This document shows, one piece after another, positions 17,126-26,618 of a stretch of 35,674 bases of DNA. The stretch's first letter is position 1; each line of letters begins with the position of its first letter. The notes under the pieces are model-generated. The model did not search any database. It worked only from the letters and a program-made list of their open reading frames with translations, and was not told where the DNA came from. The translations under genes were made by a program, and so were the position numbers. The stretch is from Spirobacillus cienkowskii (lineage in GTDB: Bacteria > Bdellovibrionota_B > Oligoflexia > Silvanigrellales > Silvanigrellaceae), in assembly GCA_003339605.1 (NCBI GenBank), contig QOVW01000006.1:1-35674 (forward strand), read 5' to 3'.

Positions 17126-18349
17126 ATGAAAAATAATCCTAAAATTATAATTTTAATTCTTGCATTAGGTTATTTAATTGATTTTTTTGATTTGACTATT
17201 TTTGCAGTTGTTAGAGTTCCTGCTTTATTATCTCTTGGTGTACAAGAAAAAGACTTAATGAAAGTTAGTTCGTTAATGTTTAATTGCCAGGCGGTGGGTT
17301 TAGTTTTAGGTGGGGTTATAAGTGGAATTTGGGGCGATAAATTTGGAAGAATGTCAGCAATTCGGGCTGGTATACTTCTTTATTCTTTAGCAATTATTGC
17401 TAATACTTTTGTAACAACTGTTCCTATGTTTGCATTAATGCGATTTCTAGCTGGAGTTGGTTTAGCTGGTGAGTTTGCTGCCTCTATTACTTTATTAAGT
17501 GAAATTTTAAACTATTCAGAAAGAGGAAGGTCTTCTGCAATAGTCTACTCTTCAGGAGTTTTAGGCGGATTATTGGCGAGTTTTATTGGCAGTGTTTTTC
17601 ATTGGAAGGTGCTGTTTTGGGTTGGTGGTATAGCAGGAATTCTATTACTTACACTTAGAGTTTCTTTATGTGACTCTCAATTATATTATAAGTTAAATGA
17701 TAAAAAGGAAATTAAAAGAGGTAGCTTAAAGTTACTTTTATTAAAAAAGGACTCATTAATAAGAGTTATAATTTTTATAGTTTCTCTTTTCCCTTTTTGG
17801 TTTATGGCTTTTCTTGTAAATTTTTCACCCGAAATTGCGCGTTATATTGGTATAGCAGCAACTATTAGTCAAGGTGTAGCTTTGTCGTGTTACTTTATAG
17901 GGTCGCTTATTGGTGCTTATTTATTTCCGTTTATTTCTGCATTAACATCAAGTAGGCGTTTAGGAGTTTTTAGTGCTTTAATGATAATGGTTTGTGCTGT
18001 AAGCGCTTTTTCTTTTGAAAGTTTAATTTCTTTAACAGCATATTATTTTATAATTTTCTTAGTTGGACTTGCTAGTGGTTATAATGGTTTATTAATGGTT
18101 TTTGCGGCAGAAAATTTTGGTACAAATCAAAGAAATATTGCAACTTCTGTTATTTCAAATTTTGCAAGATGTTCTATAATCTTTATGAATGCATTTGTTC
18201 CATGGATTGTTTTTCAATTTAAGCATGTGTGGCTTGGTTTATTATTTTCTGCTTTTGCATTTTTGTTTTTAACTGTTATTTCTTTAATAAAAATTAAAGA
18301 AATAAAATTAAAATCACTTGATTTTTTTGAAAAAGAAAATGCTTCTTAA
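17126..18349 (+). CDS. MFS transporter, substrate unknown
   Basis: This 407-residue inner-membrane protein has about twelve hydrophobic spans in two sets of six. The first span carries two acidic residues (LIDFFDLTIF). The MFS loop motif between spans 2 and 3 is GIWGDKFGRMSAIRAG, and the span-5 region has LAGVGLAGEFAASI. It looks most like metabolite:proton symporters of the MFS. The gene lies nine bases after menE with an AGGAAA ribosome binding site, so it ends the men operon. A link to menaquinone precursors is possible but not shown. It is convergent with recN, three bases away. Confidence 0.88.
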   Translation: MKNNPKIIILILALGYLIDFFDLTIFAVVRVPALLSLGVQEKDLMKVSSLMFNCQAVGLVLGGVISGIWGDKFGRMSAIRAGILLYSLAIIANTFVTTVPMFALMRFLAGVGLAGEFAASITLLSEILNYSERGRSSAIVYSSGVLGGLLASFIGSVFHWKVLFWVGGIAGILLLTLRVSLCDSQLYYKLNDKKEIKRGSLKLLLLKKDSLIRVIIFIVSLFPFWFMAFLVNFSPEIARYIGIAATISQGVALSCYFIGSLIGAYLFPFISALTSSRRLGVFSALMIMVCAVSAFSFESLISLTAYYFIIFLVGLASGYNGLLMVFAAENFGTNQRNIATSVISNFARCSIIFMNAFVPWIVFQFKHVWLGLLFSAFAFLFLTVISLIKIKEIKLKSLDFFEKENAS

Positions 18350-18351
18350 TT

Positions 18352-20127
18352 TTAAGAGCAGCTTTTATGAGCTTCTTGTATAAGTACTTTTGCTTGTGCC
18401 AGGCTTTCTTTGCTCATTGCTTCGCCAGATAATAGTAAAGCTATTTCATTTAATTTTTCTTGTTCATTTGCTTTCGCAATTTTTGTAATTGTTTTGTTTT
18501 CTTTAAATTCTTTGTAAACTATATAATGATTTTCTGCAAAACATGCAACTTGAGGAAGATGGGTTATACAAATTGCTTGTCTGCCATCTTTTTTGCAAAA
18601 TTCAGAAAGTTTTTTACCAACTTTTGTAGCAATATTTCCGCTGATACCTGAATCAATTTCATCAAATACAAAAACACTAACAGCTTCTTCTGCAAATAAA
18701 ATTCCTTTAATCGCTAGCATAATTCTTGATAATTCGCCACCGCTTGCGATTTTTTCAATTTCTTGAGGATCAATGCCTAAGTTAGTTGTAAATAAAAATT
18801 GTGCGCGTTCGCTGCCAAATTTATTAAGAGCAAAAAATTCATTTGCTATATTCGAAAGCAAGTTATTTTTTATAAGTTCATCATGTTTAAAAAAATCAAA
18901 GTTATTTTTTGAAGACTTAAGTATACAAACAAACTTAGATTTTTTCATGCCAAGTTCAATTAGTTCTTTTTCAATTGATTCTGAAATTAAAGATAATTTT
19001 TTCTCTCTAGTGACTTTGAGTTGTTTTGCTAAGGTAACGCAATTTTTCATTTTTAATTCACATGAGGCTGAAAATTCTTTAATTTCTTGTTCTTGTTTAT
19101 ATAATTTATTAATAAAATCTTCACATTTCTTTCTATATTCTTCTATGTCTTCTATTTTAGGTCCAAATTTTAGTAATAATTTATTATATATTTCTATTCT
19201 TGAGTTTGCTTTATCAAATTCTTGTTCATTGATATCAAAATGTTGAGAATTTAATTCAATATTATATGCAAAGTCTTCAGTTAATAAAATGATTTCATCA
19301 AGTTTTTCTTCTAAGTTAATGAAATACTTATTCTCTGATATTTTACTTAGTTTATTAATATTCTTTTTGCATTTTTTAAATAAATTTATACAGTTTATTT
19401 CGTTAGTATATATATTTTCAGTTATCTCAAAGCAAAGTTTCTTTAATAGTATTGAATTATTTCCTTTTGAAATTATTTCTTCAATTTTTTTAAATTCATC
19501 TATAGAATATCCTGATTCTTGTATTTGTGAGAGTTCAAATTCATATAAGGATCTTTCTCTTTTTAATAATTCAAGTTCTTGCAGCATTTTTTTTAATTTT
19601 TTAATACTTTCATGAGTTATGTTGTATTCATTTAAGTATTTTTTGTATAATTTAGAGTTTCCACAAAATTCATCTAGAAAATAAGTGTGCATTTCATTAT
19701 CAAGAAGTTTTTGATTTTCAAATTGGCTGCTAATATCAATTAGTTCTCCAGCGATTAATTGTAATGTTTTTAAACTAACTATATTTTCATTAATAGAGGC
19801 TTTGTGTTTTCCGCTTCTATGGATAAAACGTTTTAATATAATTTCAGTAGGGTCTTCGGAGTATTGAGGAATTCCATACTTTTCTAGTAGTAAAAAAACT
19901 TCTTCATGTTGAATTGTTGGAGAAAAAATACCAGTTACCTGCGCACTATCAAATCCATGCCTAATAATATTGATATCTACTCGACATCCTCTCAATAAAC
20001 TTAATGCATCAACCAGTAAAGATTTGCCTGATCCCGTTTCTCCAGTAATGACGTTAAGTCCTTTTAGAAAATCTACAGTGATATTTTCAGCAATTGCTAG
20101 GTTTTGTATATTGAGATTCTTTAACAT
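18352..20127 (-). CDS. recN: DNA repair protein RecN
   Basis: RecN is an SMC-like ATPase that acts in double-strand-break repair. The 591-residue product has Walker A GETGSGKS at residues 29-36. A long charged coiled-coil region fills the middle. The ABC signature IASGGELSRIMLAIKGI is followed by Walker B VFVFDEIDSGISG and AICITHLPQVACFA near the C-terminus. The order and spacing are those of RecN rather than RecF or SMC. The ATG follows AAGGATG by about five bases. No LexA-like operator was recognised upstream. Confidence 0.96.
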   Translation of the reverse strand: MLKNLNIQNLAIAENITVDFLKGLNVITGETGSGKSLLVDALSLLRGCRVDINIIRHGFDSAQVTGIFSPTIQHEEVFLLLEKYGIPQYSEDPTEIILKRFIHRSGKHKASINENIVSLKTLQLIAGELIDISSQFENQKLLDNEMHTYFLDEFCGNSKLYKKYLNEYNITHESIKKLKKMLQELELLKRERSLYEFELSQIQESGYSIDEFKKIEEIISKGNNSILLKKLCFEITENIYTNEINCINLFKKCKKNINKLSKISENKYFINLEEKLDEIILLTEDFAYNIELNSQHFDINEQEFDKANSRIEIYNKLLLKFGPKIEDIEEYRKKCEDFINKLYKQEQEIKEFSASCELKMKNCVTLAKQLKVTREKKLSLISESIEKELIELGMKKSKFVCILKSSKNNFDFFKHDELIKNNLLSNIANEFFALNKFGSERAQFLFTTNLGIDPQEIEKIASGGELSRIMLAIKGILFAEEAVSVFVFDEIDSGISGNIATKVGKKLSEFCKKDGRQAICITHLPQVACFAENHYIVYKEFKENKTITKIAKANEQEKLNEIALLLSGEAMSKESLAQAKVLIQEAHKSCS

Positions 20128-20219
20128 TTTTCATCCTTAAAAATGATTTTAAGCAAAAAGGTTTTAAGAATAGCAAATTTTACATTTTGTTTAAAATATT
20201 CTTGCGTAATAAATATAAT

Positions 20220-20246
20220 TTGCCAAGATAAGTGTCTTGTTATAAA
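20220..20246 (+). promoter_or_regulatory. Extended -10 promoter for the fabH-like gene
   Basis: TGTTATAAA (TATAAA at 20241-20246, preceded by TG and one base) is a good extended -10 element, 46 bases before the ATG at 20293. A weak -35 (TTGCCA at 20220-20225) is 15 bases upstream, which is short but tolerable for an extended -10 promoter. Confidence 0.45.
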
Positions 20247-20292
20247 AACGCTAGGCTTTCTTAAGTTATAGCTTGTAGAGGAGAGTATAAGC

Positions 20293-21327
20293 ATGGCAAA
20301 GTATTTTAAGATGGTTATGTCACATTTTTCTCAATATCTTCCACCTCGCAGAGTGACTAATGATGATCTCAGCAAAGTCATGGATACTAATGATGCTTGG
20401 ATTACAGAGCGTTCTGGTATAAAAGAAAGGCGTTTTGTTGAAGAGCCTACAACAACTTCTGATTTGGCAATTGAAGCAGTAAAAAAAGTTTTTGTGCAAT
20501 CAAATTTACAAGCTAAAGATTTTGATTACATTATTGCTTGTAGTTTATCCCCAGATTATTATTTTCCGGGTATTGCCCCAATAGTTCAAAATAAACTTAG
20601 TTTTCCTAATATTCCTGCAATTGATATTCGGGTTCAATGTAGCGCGTTTGTCTACTCAACGCAGCTTGCTCAAGCAATGATCCAAAGTGGTCAATATAAA
20701 AGAATTCTTATGGTTTTTGCAGACGTACAAAGTAAGTTATTAGACTTATCAAATCATGGCAGAAATGTTGCTGTTTTATTTGGTGATGGTGCTGCTGCTG
20801 TTGTTTGCGAAGCTCAAGAGTGTACAGAAGCAGAGATGCCTACCGTTTTTAATAAAAGCTCAGGAGTGATTGATACTATTTTGGGAAGTGATGGAATTGG
20901 TGCAGAATTATTGTTACTTCGCTCACCAGGCACAGCAACACCAGGTTTTTTAAATTCTGAAACTATTGCAAATAAAAGCTGTCATCCCCAGATGGAAGGA
21001 CGGCACGTTTTTAAACATGCTGTTAGTAGAATGTGTGAAGTTGCCGAGGCTTTAATGAAAAAACATAAAATTACTTCTAAAGATATTGCTTGTCTGATAC
21101 CGCATCAAGCAAACTTACGTATTAGTGAATTGGTTCGTGAAAAAATGGAACTATCGCCTGAAAAAGTTTTTAATAACATTCAAAAATATGGAAATACAAC
21201 TTCGGCAACAATACCTGTTTGTATTAATGAGGCGTTAGAAATAGGAAGGGTTAAAAAGGGAGATCTCATTTTAACAGTTGCTTTTGGTGCAGGTTTTACA
21301 TGGGGTGGTAGTTTAATTAGACTTTAA
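20293..21327 (+). CDS. fabH: 3-oxoacyl-ACP synthase III-like protein (FabH family)
   Basis: This thiolase-fold condensing enzyme normally joins acetyl-CoA and malonyl-ACP to start fatty-acid synthesis. The 344-residue sequence has the catalytic triad Cys116 (DIRVQCSAF), His271 (IPHQANLRI) and Asn301 (YGNTTSATIP). It also has the FabH-type start SQYLPPRRVTNDDL and TNDAWITERSGIKER, and FGDGAAAVV. The C-terminus is FGAGFTWGGSLIRL. It stands alone rather than in a fab cluster, so it could make a special starter or be the housekeeping enzyme. The ribosome binding site is GAGGAGA. The stop overlaps the stop of convergent rnj by three bases. Confidence 0.9.
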   Translation: MAKYFKMVMSHFSQYLPPRRVTNDDLSKVMDTNDAWITERSGIKERRFVEEPTTTSDLAIEAVKKVFVQSNLQAKDFDYIIACSLSPDYYFPGIAPIVQNKLSFPNIPAIDIRVQCSAFVYSTQLAQAMIQSGQYKRILMVFADVQSKLLDLSNHGRNVAVLFGDGAAAVVCEAQECTEAEMPTVFNKSSGVIDTILGSDGIGAELLLLRSPGTATPGFLNSETIANKSCHPQMEGRHVFKHAVSRMCEVAEALMKKHKITSKDIACLIPHQANLRISELVREKMELSPEKVFNNIQKYGNTTSATIPVCINEALEIGRVKKGDLILTVAFGAGFTWGGSLIRL

Positions 21328-22979
21328 ATTCTAGTTATTAAAATTATTACGTTTGTTTTGTAGTTTAATCTTTTTTCAATATATTTTCTAACTCCTATTC
21401 TCATTTCTTCTTGCAATAATTCATCAGTTAGAGTTTTTCTTTTACTTATGGCTTCAATTGCATTATGTAGTATTAGCTCTATTTTATTAATAAGTTCTTC
21501 TGGTCTTAATGGAACGCCTTTTAATGTTACGGTGGGTATGCCCAAAAGCTCATAATTTTTTTGTTCAAAAACTAAAGAAATAGCAGCAATACCTGTAGTA
21601 GCAAGCAAGACTCTTTCTTTATAAATTTGACTATTTTGTGAAAAAATTCCTCCTGGACAAACATATTCTCGGCCAAATTTTACTCTTTCATTAATGCTTG
21701 TATTGTGCAAACCAATGCTGATAATATCTCCATTTTCTGCTAATAACGCATTTTCAGAACGAATACCACAAGACATAGCTAGTTCACGATGTTTCTTTAA
21801 ATGTCGATAGGTACCATGTATTGGAAGAAAAAATTTTGGCTTTGCAATTTTAATGCATTTAATAAGATCTTCTTGATATCCGTGACCACTTACATGAATA
21901 GAATTATTATCTTTTGAAGTGATAACAGTGCATTCTTTTCTTGTAAATTGAGTGACTAAACTTTCAATTGCTTTTTCATTTCCAGGTATAACACGAGATG
22001 AAAATATGATAGTATCATGAGCATTGACTTTGACATCAACAACATTATCCCATGCAAGGCGATGTAACCCAGAAAATGATTCACCCTGACTTCCTGTGCA
22101 TATAATACATATTTCGTGTCGTGGATAATCTTTAATATTATTTAAGTCGATTATAGTATTATTAGAAAAATTTAATAAGCCAAGTCTATTTGCTATTTCA
22201 GTATTTCTAAGCAGTGATCTTCCAAATAAAACTATTTTTCGACCTGTTAAATACGCTGCATCAAAAATACTTTGCAATCTCCATATATTACTTGAAAATG
22301 TAGCGAGTACTATCATTCCTTTTTCATTGGTTAAATAATTAACAAGACTTGATGTAATATCAGATTCACTTAAATCTTGGCCTGTTTGAAATGAGTTTGT
22401 ACTATCACTCATCATGAGTGTAACTTTTTTATTTTTAATTATTTTTTCAAGATTTTCGTGGGTACTACTTTTTTCTGGAGGATGATAATCAATTCTAAAA
22501 TCTCCCATGTGTAAAATATTACCAAATGTTGTTTCAAAAAAAAGTCCTGAAGCATCTGCTATACTATGATTTACTTGAAAAATAGTGACCTTCATGTTTC
22601 TAAAAAATATTGTTTCAAAAAAATTCCACGTGTTAAAAATAGCATCATTAATTTGAAACTCTTGAAATTTTGATTTTATAAGCTCAATTGTAAATTGAGT
22701 TCCATAAATAGGAGCTGGATATTTTTTAAATAAATACGGTAACGCGCCAATGTGATCTTCATGGCCATGTGTAATTAACCATGCATCAGGTTGTATTTGT
22801 TGCTCATCAATATATGTCGTGTCAGGTAAAATTAAATTAACCCCTATCAATGAAGAGTCTGGAAAAAGACTTCCTGCATCAATAAAAAAGTATCGATCCA
22901 TAACGCAAAGTATAGTCATATTCATCCCTATCTCGCCGCAACCGCCGAGTGGGATGAGTTTTAAAGAAGAAGAGTCCAT
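21324..22979 (-). CDS. rnj: Ribonuclease J
   Basis: This metallo-beta-lactamase/beta-CASP ribonuclease has 5'-3' exonuclease and endonuclease activity. The 551-residue length is typical. It starts with LKLIPLGGCGEIGMNMT. The zinc motif is THGHEDHIG (His71, His73, Asp75, His76), with further ligands in VNHSIADASG and HMGDFRID. The beta-CASP part has MMSDSTNS, then CTGSQGE, VSGHGYQED and FLPIHGTYRHL. The ATG follows GGATAA, 11 bases after the stop of the AgmX-like gene, so it may be the last gene of the envelope-module operon. Confidence 0.95.
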   Translation of the reverse strand: MDSSSLKLIPLGGCGEIGMNMTILCVMDRYFFIDAGSLFPDSSLIGVNLILPDTTYIDEQQIQPDAWLITHGHEDHIGALPYLFKKYPAPIYGTQFTIELIKSKFQEFQINDAIFNTWNFFETIFFRNMKVTIFQVNHSIADASGLFFETTFGNILHMGDFRIDYHPPEKSSTHENLEKIIKNKKVTLMMSDSTNSFQTGQDLSESDITSSLVNYLTNEKGMIVLATFSSNIWRLQSIFDAAYLTGRKIVLFGRSLLRNTEIANRLGLLNFSNNTIIDLNNIKDYPRHEICIICTGSQGESFSGLHRLAWDNVVDVKVNAHDTIIFSSRVIPGNEKAIESLVTQFTRKECTVITSKDNNSIHVSGHGYQEDLIKCIKIAKPKFFLPIHGTYRHLKKHRELAMSCGIRSENALLAENGDIISIGLHNTSINERVKFGREYVCPGGIFSQNSQIYKERVLLATTGIAAISLVFEQKNYELLGIPTVTLKGVPLRPEELINKIELILHNAIEAISKRKTLTDELLQEEMRIGVRKYIEKRLNYKTNVIILITRI

Positions 22980-22990
22980 TTATTATCCAT

Positions 22991-24748
22991 TCACTTATTT
23001 TTGTTAACTGAAAATTGAAAAGGATATGTCACAACAACAGGGCCGTACTTTGGTTTTGGAAAATTCCACACCATTAACCTTGATTCAATGCAATTTATCA
23101 AATTTTTATCAATCATGTTTGAGTCCAATATTTTTATATTTTTAGCCTTTCCTGATTCAAGTATAGTCCAGCTAATCTTCAAATCACCGTGAAGTCCTGG
23201 ATTTTTTCTGAGAGCAGCATTATAGCATGAGCGAATTTCTTCTGTTTTATTAAAAATCACAAAATCAACCATTTTTTTATCGATAATAGCCTTGGGTGGG
23301 GGTAGATCTGGAATTTTATAAATTCCATTTGAATAGTATGCATTGTACATCAAATTATTAAATATTGTTTCATCTGCTTTTTTTTCTTTTGATCTTCTAA
23401 AATCAGATGGAATAATAAGGTCATCTTTTGCAATCCAGATAACAGATGTCGTTTTTGGATATAACATTTTATTACTATAATAAATGGGATAGTTTTCTTT
23501 TTCTAAAATTTTATTTCTATAACTGGAATTCTCTGCAATTTCAGCAATTCTTTCTGCAATTTTAAAGTTATTATATTCTATATTAAAAGATTTGTCTGGT
23601 TGTGGACCTAAAACTTGTCGTGTAGATGGAGGATCAACAATCCCATTTTTTCTTGATTTATATTCTTTTTCATACAAATCTTTTAAAATTATGTGCTCCA
23701 ATTCTAAGTATTCAAGAATTGCTTTATCTGTGTTTTTTAATTGTTCAAGTCTTTTTAGTAAGGTTACATATTGTGAACTACCTTCAATGCCAGAAATTAC
23801 GCTAGTCATAGCAGGATATGGGCGAAGATAAGAATAATATCTAGGAGAAAATTTGGATATCCTGTAGCTTTCTAAGGATCTGTAATTGTCATAAATGCTT
23901 TTTTCCCAAGATTCTACTTGAATTGTTTGATCAACATATTTATGAGAATTTTTTAAAAATGGAATTATTGATTGAGAGTTTCTCCCTTTTTCTGAAGCTT
24001 CCCAACGTTTTAAAAGTTCATATACCCAAAAAATTGCAAGTTTTTCATTTTCATTTGGATCGTACTTAGATTCGTATACAAAAGGAAGAAGTCTTATATT
24101 TTCTGGCGCAATAAATCTTATTGAAACCTGAGATGGTAAATGAATTAATCCCGTGTCGGCTACCATGGGGGCTTTTAACAACCAAAATAAAAAAGGAAGA
24201 AAAACAATACCTGTTGCAATCATGCTAATAGGTATTACACTTCTTTCGATTGGTAGATCATATTCTGGCATTTGAAATATTTTGCTTTCTATTTTTTGAA
24301 CTTTTATTTCTTTAATTTTTTGTTCTTTTTCAATTTTAAAAGCAATATCAAATCCATTTAATTGAATTTTTCCTCTTGAGCCATAATCTAACGGTACAAT
24401 TAAGGGTTCATCAATTGTCGATATTTGTAACAGAGATCCTCTTGGCGAAGTGAATTCTTTAAAATTTCCAAATTTGCTTCCTGTACTTAAAAAACCTTCT
24501 AATCTTGGGTCTAAAACGATATCAACACGATTTCTTCCAATATTAAATAGACCCATTTTTAAAAATGCTCTTGAGTAGGGTATTAAGATATCATATTTTG
24601 TTTTTCCACCAAATCTAATTTTTTTTGAAAATAAAGAGTTGATTTTAAATTTTTTTTCTAACTGCAATGCTCCCATCTGAAAAACTTGAAGAAACAAAAA
24701 AGTATTATCGCTCAATATTTTCTTTTTAGATTTTTTGTAATTAACCAT
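22991..24748 (-). CDS. AgmX/PglI-type TonB-like envelope protein
   Basis: This 585-residue protein has one membrane span at about 171-191. Residues 1-170 would be cytoplasmic and show a beta-rich, FHA-like pattern (weak evidence). A long periplasmic stretch follows. Residues 503-585 match the AgmX/PglI C-terminal domain, a TonB-like fold: EIRSCYNAALRKNPGLHGDL, then WTILESGKAKN, CIESRLMVWNFPKP and VTYPFQF. Its conserved cysteine pair is Cys508 and Cys553. In Myxococcus, AgmX (GltJ) belongs to the gliding machinery with a TolQ/TolR-type motor. Here the gene follows ExbB- and ExbD-position genes by five bases, so it is the likely periplasmic output of that module. The ATG follows AAAGGTAA. The natural cargo or partner is unknown. 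Confidence 0.8.
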   Translation of the reverse strand: MVNYKKSKKKILSDNTFLFLQVFQMGALQLEKKFKINSLFSKKIRFGGKTKYDILIPYSRAFLKMGLFNIGRNRVDIVLDPRLEGFLSTGSKFGNFKEFTSPRGSLLQISTIDEPLIVPLDYGSRGKIQLNGFDIAFKIEKEQKIKEIKVQKIESKIFQMPEYDLPIERSVIPISMIATGIVFLPFLFWLLKAPMVADTGLIHLPSQVSIRFIAPENIRLLPFVYESKYDPNENEKLAIFWVYELLKRWEASEKGRNSQSIIPFLKNSHKYVDQTIQVESWEKSIYDNYRSLESYRISKFSPRYYSYLRPYPAMTSVISGIEGSSQYVTLLKRLEQLKNTDKAILEYLELEHIILKDLYEKEYKSRKNGIVDPPSTRQVLGPQPDKSFNIEYNNFKIAERIAEIAENSSYRNKILEKENYPIYYSNKMLYPKTTSVIWIAKDDLIIPSDFRRSKEKKADETIFNNLMYNAYYSNGIYKIPDLPPPKAIIDKKMVDFVIFNKTEEIRSCYNAALRKNPGLHGDLKISWTILESGKAKNIKILDSNMIDKNLINCIESRLMVWNFPKPKYGPVVVTYPFQFSVNKNK

Positions 24749-24753
24749 ATCGG

Positions 24754-25296
24754 TTACCTTTCAACCGCTATGTCAAAATCATCATAACCAAACTGCGAAA
24801 ATAATTTAATAATATATTTAATATTATTAAAAGGAACTGATTTATCAGACCAAATTTTAATTCTTGAAATTGAAGGATCTTGAACCCTCATTAGCATTGA
24901 AGTTAGCATTATATTTTGTCTTTTTTCTTCAAAATAATCAAGAAATTTTACAGCTTCTTTTGGTAAAGAAAATCCTACTCCAGTATCAAAAATTATTTTT
25001 ATATTTTTTTGCTTGTCATTAGTTACATATATTGCAATAGCTGATTTTCTTTCATTAATAAAGAATCCGTTACCATAATTTTTTATATCATTAAGTTTTA
25101 CATAATTTTGCGCTGAGGATTCAAATAAAAAAAATTCTTGCCTAACTCGTATTGTTATAATATATAACATCCAGCTTATAAATGCAGCCATGCTTAATGC
25201 AAAAACTAGTTGTCTTGATTGAATGCGATATCTAAATAAATTACTTTGTCTTTCTTCTCTCCAAACGCCAAATTTTCTCGTTGCGATAGTAAACAT
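24754..25296 (-). CDS. ExbD/TolR-like protein without the membrane aspartate
   Basis: This 180-residue protein has a basic N-terminal tail and one membrane span (QLVFALSMAAFISWMLYIITI, about residues 30-50). A periplasmic domain follows, ending in RIKIWSDKSVPFNNIKYIIK and then LFSQFGYDDFDIAVER. That end fits the ExbD/TolR pattern (I..D..VPF..I......G...I.I). The proton-carrying aspartate normally seen near the start of the ExbD/TolR span is absent. The ATG at 25296 lies behind GAGGAAA; the longer frame to 25347 would overlap the previous gene and has no such site. The gene sits between the other ExbD-position gene and the AgmX-like gene. Confidence 0.7.
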   Translation of the reverse strand: MFTIATRKFGVWREERQSNLFRYRIQSRQLVFALSMAAFISWMLYIITIRVRQEFFLFESSAQNYVKLNDIKNYGNGFFINERKSAIAIYVTNDKQKNIKIIFDTGVGFSLPKEAVKFLDYFEEKRQNIMLTSMLMRVQDPSISRIKIWSDKSVPFNNIKYIIKLFSQFGYDDFDIAVER

Positions 25297-25303
25297 TTTT
25301 TCC

Positions 25304-25867
25304 TCAATCAATTTTAATAAAATCAAGAATAATTGTTGCTGGTGCAAAATTATAATTTTTATTTATTTTTTTATTTTGCTTATCTATTAGTTCAAAAGTA
25401 GCTTTTAAATGCTCAACATGTTTTTGATAATCTAAATCATATTTAAATAAAACTCCGTATGTTCTTGCTGGAAATAATGTTGAGTTATTTTTAAAATAAG
25501 AAATTTTATCACTAAAATCTTCTCTCCATTTTTTTCCTAAAATTATGACATCATGATCTGGAAGTGGTGCGACTATACTTTTTAATGGTCCAAAAAGAAC
25601 ATTATCTTGCATAAATACAAATACGGGAGAATTATTATTTAGATTAGCCTGGTTTTTTAAATCAACAAATTTAGTATTTTCAGTATTTACAGTTCTAATG
25701 TTGTAAAAAACTACCTTACGGTCATTAATTTTTAATATTTCAATAATAGTAAACAAAAACCCAATACCAATTGTAGTAATGAGTGCAAATCCCCAATGGG
25801 TCCATGCGAAGCTAGATAATTTCTTCTTCGTCAGGAATCTCTTGTAAACCTGCTTCTGAACTATCAT
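25304..25867 (-). CDS. Single-span membrane protein in ExbD position
   Basis: This 187-residue protein has a basic N-terminal tail, one span (about residues 25-45) and a periplasmic domain ending APATIILDFIKID. The layout and position directly after the ExbB-like gene suggest a second ExbD/TolR-type partner. The sequence itself gives no clear family match. The span has no aspartate; Glu43 lies near its periplasmic end. The start ATG at 25867 is preceded by AAAGGAAG with six bases between, and it overlaps the ExbB-like gene by 56 bases. A longer frame to a GTG at 25966 would overlap even more. Confidence 0.6.
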   Translation of the reverse strand: MIVQKQVYKRFLTKKKLSSFAWTHWGFALITTIGIGFLFTIIEILKINDRKVVFYNIRTVNTENTKFVDLKNQANLNNNSPVFVFMQDNVLFGPLKSIVAPLPDHDVIILGKKWREDFSDKISYFKNNSTLFPARTYGVLFKYDLDYQKHVEHLKATFELIDKQNKKINKNYNFAPATIILDFIKID

Positions 25868-26609
25868 CTCGTCTTCCTTTCGACTCTCGTTTACTTTCGC
25901 TAAAGTTTGAACTATCGTTATCAAAGTTATCTGACGCGCTTCCTTGATTTTCTTGTGCCAAAACACCTCCAGTAAACATTGGTTGCATTTCAGGTGCTAA
26001 AATATTTAAAACTACGCACAGACTATGTTCCATTTCAGCTTCAAGTCGCCACGCAATTGCATCAAGAATTCCAAAAGGCAACATTAACAATACTGCAGAA
26101 ACAAGTGAAATCGCTAAAGGAAGTAAAGCATGAGAAAGACCAGCTGAAAAAGCAAAACTTTTTATTCCTAATTCTAATCCTTCAACCATTCTAAAAGAGG
26201 TCCAAATACCTTGAACAGTAGCAATTGCACCAAGTAAAACACAAGCTGCAGCGAGATTCGGTAATTGATTAATACGTCTGCGAATTCTCGGAAAAAACCT
26301 TAAACTTTCTTCAGAAACAATAGAGCGCACCCGCATTGGGTCATTTTCATAAGCTTCAATTGCCTTTAAAGTTAGCATTGGAACAGAGGTTCTTGATGTT
26401 GCTTTTGTAAAGCTTCTTGCTCTTTCCATATCATTTGCAGCAAGCATTCTTTTCATTGAAGAATTAAATTTTTCAAAATTAATTCTGTAAACAAATTGTA
26501 GGACAATGAATTTTTCAAAAATAATAATATATCCTACTGCTACAAAGGCTAAAATAATAAATGGAATAATTTCACCATTTCGATACATTAAAAAAATATC
26601 ATTGAGCAT
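25812..26609 (-). CDS. MotA/TolQ/ExbB-family proton channel-like protein
   Basis: This 265-residue inner-membrane protein has three spans at about 13-33, 118-138 and 157-180, with the large cytoplasmic loop between spans 1 and 2 typical of ExbB/TolQ. Span 2 reads LPNLAAACVLLGAIATVQGI, which matches the family's L..IA..APLLGLLGTV.G block. Span 3 reads GLSHALLPLAISLVSAVL, where the family usually has GI.EAL..T..GL. The conserved Glu and Thr are replaced by His160 and Pro164. A cytoplasmic tail after residue 215 is acidic and Ser-rich. The ATG follows AGGGAT. With the two downstream single-span proteins it should form an energising complex, unless the changed residues mean it is no longer a proton channel. 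Confidence 0.82.
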   Translation of the reverse strand: MLNDIFLMYRNGEIIPFIILAFVAVGYIIIFEKFIVLQFVYRINFEKFNSSMKRMLAANDMERARSFTKATSRTSVPMLTLKAIEAYENDPMRVRSIVSEESLRFFPRIRRRINQLPNLAAACVLLGAIATVQGIWTSFRMVEGLELGIKSFAFSAGLSHALLPLAISLVSAVLLMLPFGILDAIAWRLEAEMEHSLCVVLNILAPEMQPMFTGGVLAQENQGSASDNFDNDSSNFSESKRESKGRRDDSSEAGLQEIPDEEEII

Positions 26610-26618
26610 AATATATCC

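Noticed and set aside
18773-19246. A 157-residue open frame opposite recN
   Set aside because: It is Ser/Phe-rich, as expected for the antisense of a Lys/Glu-rich coiled coil; recN on the other strand is certain.
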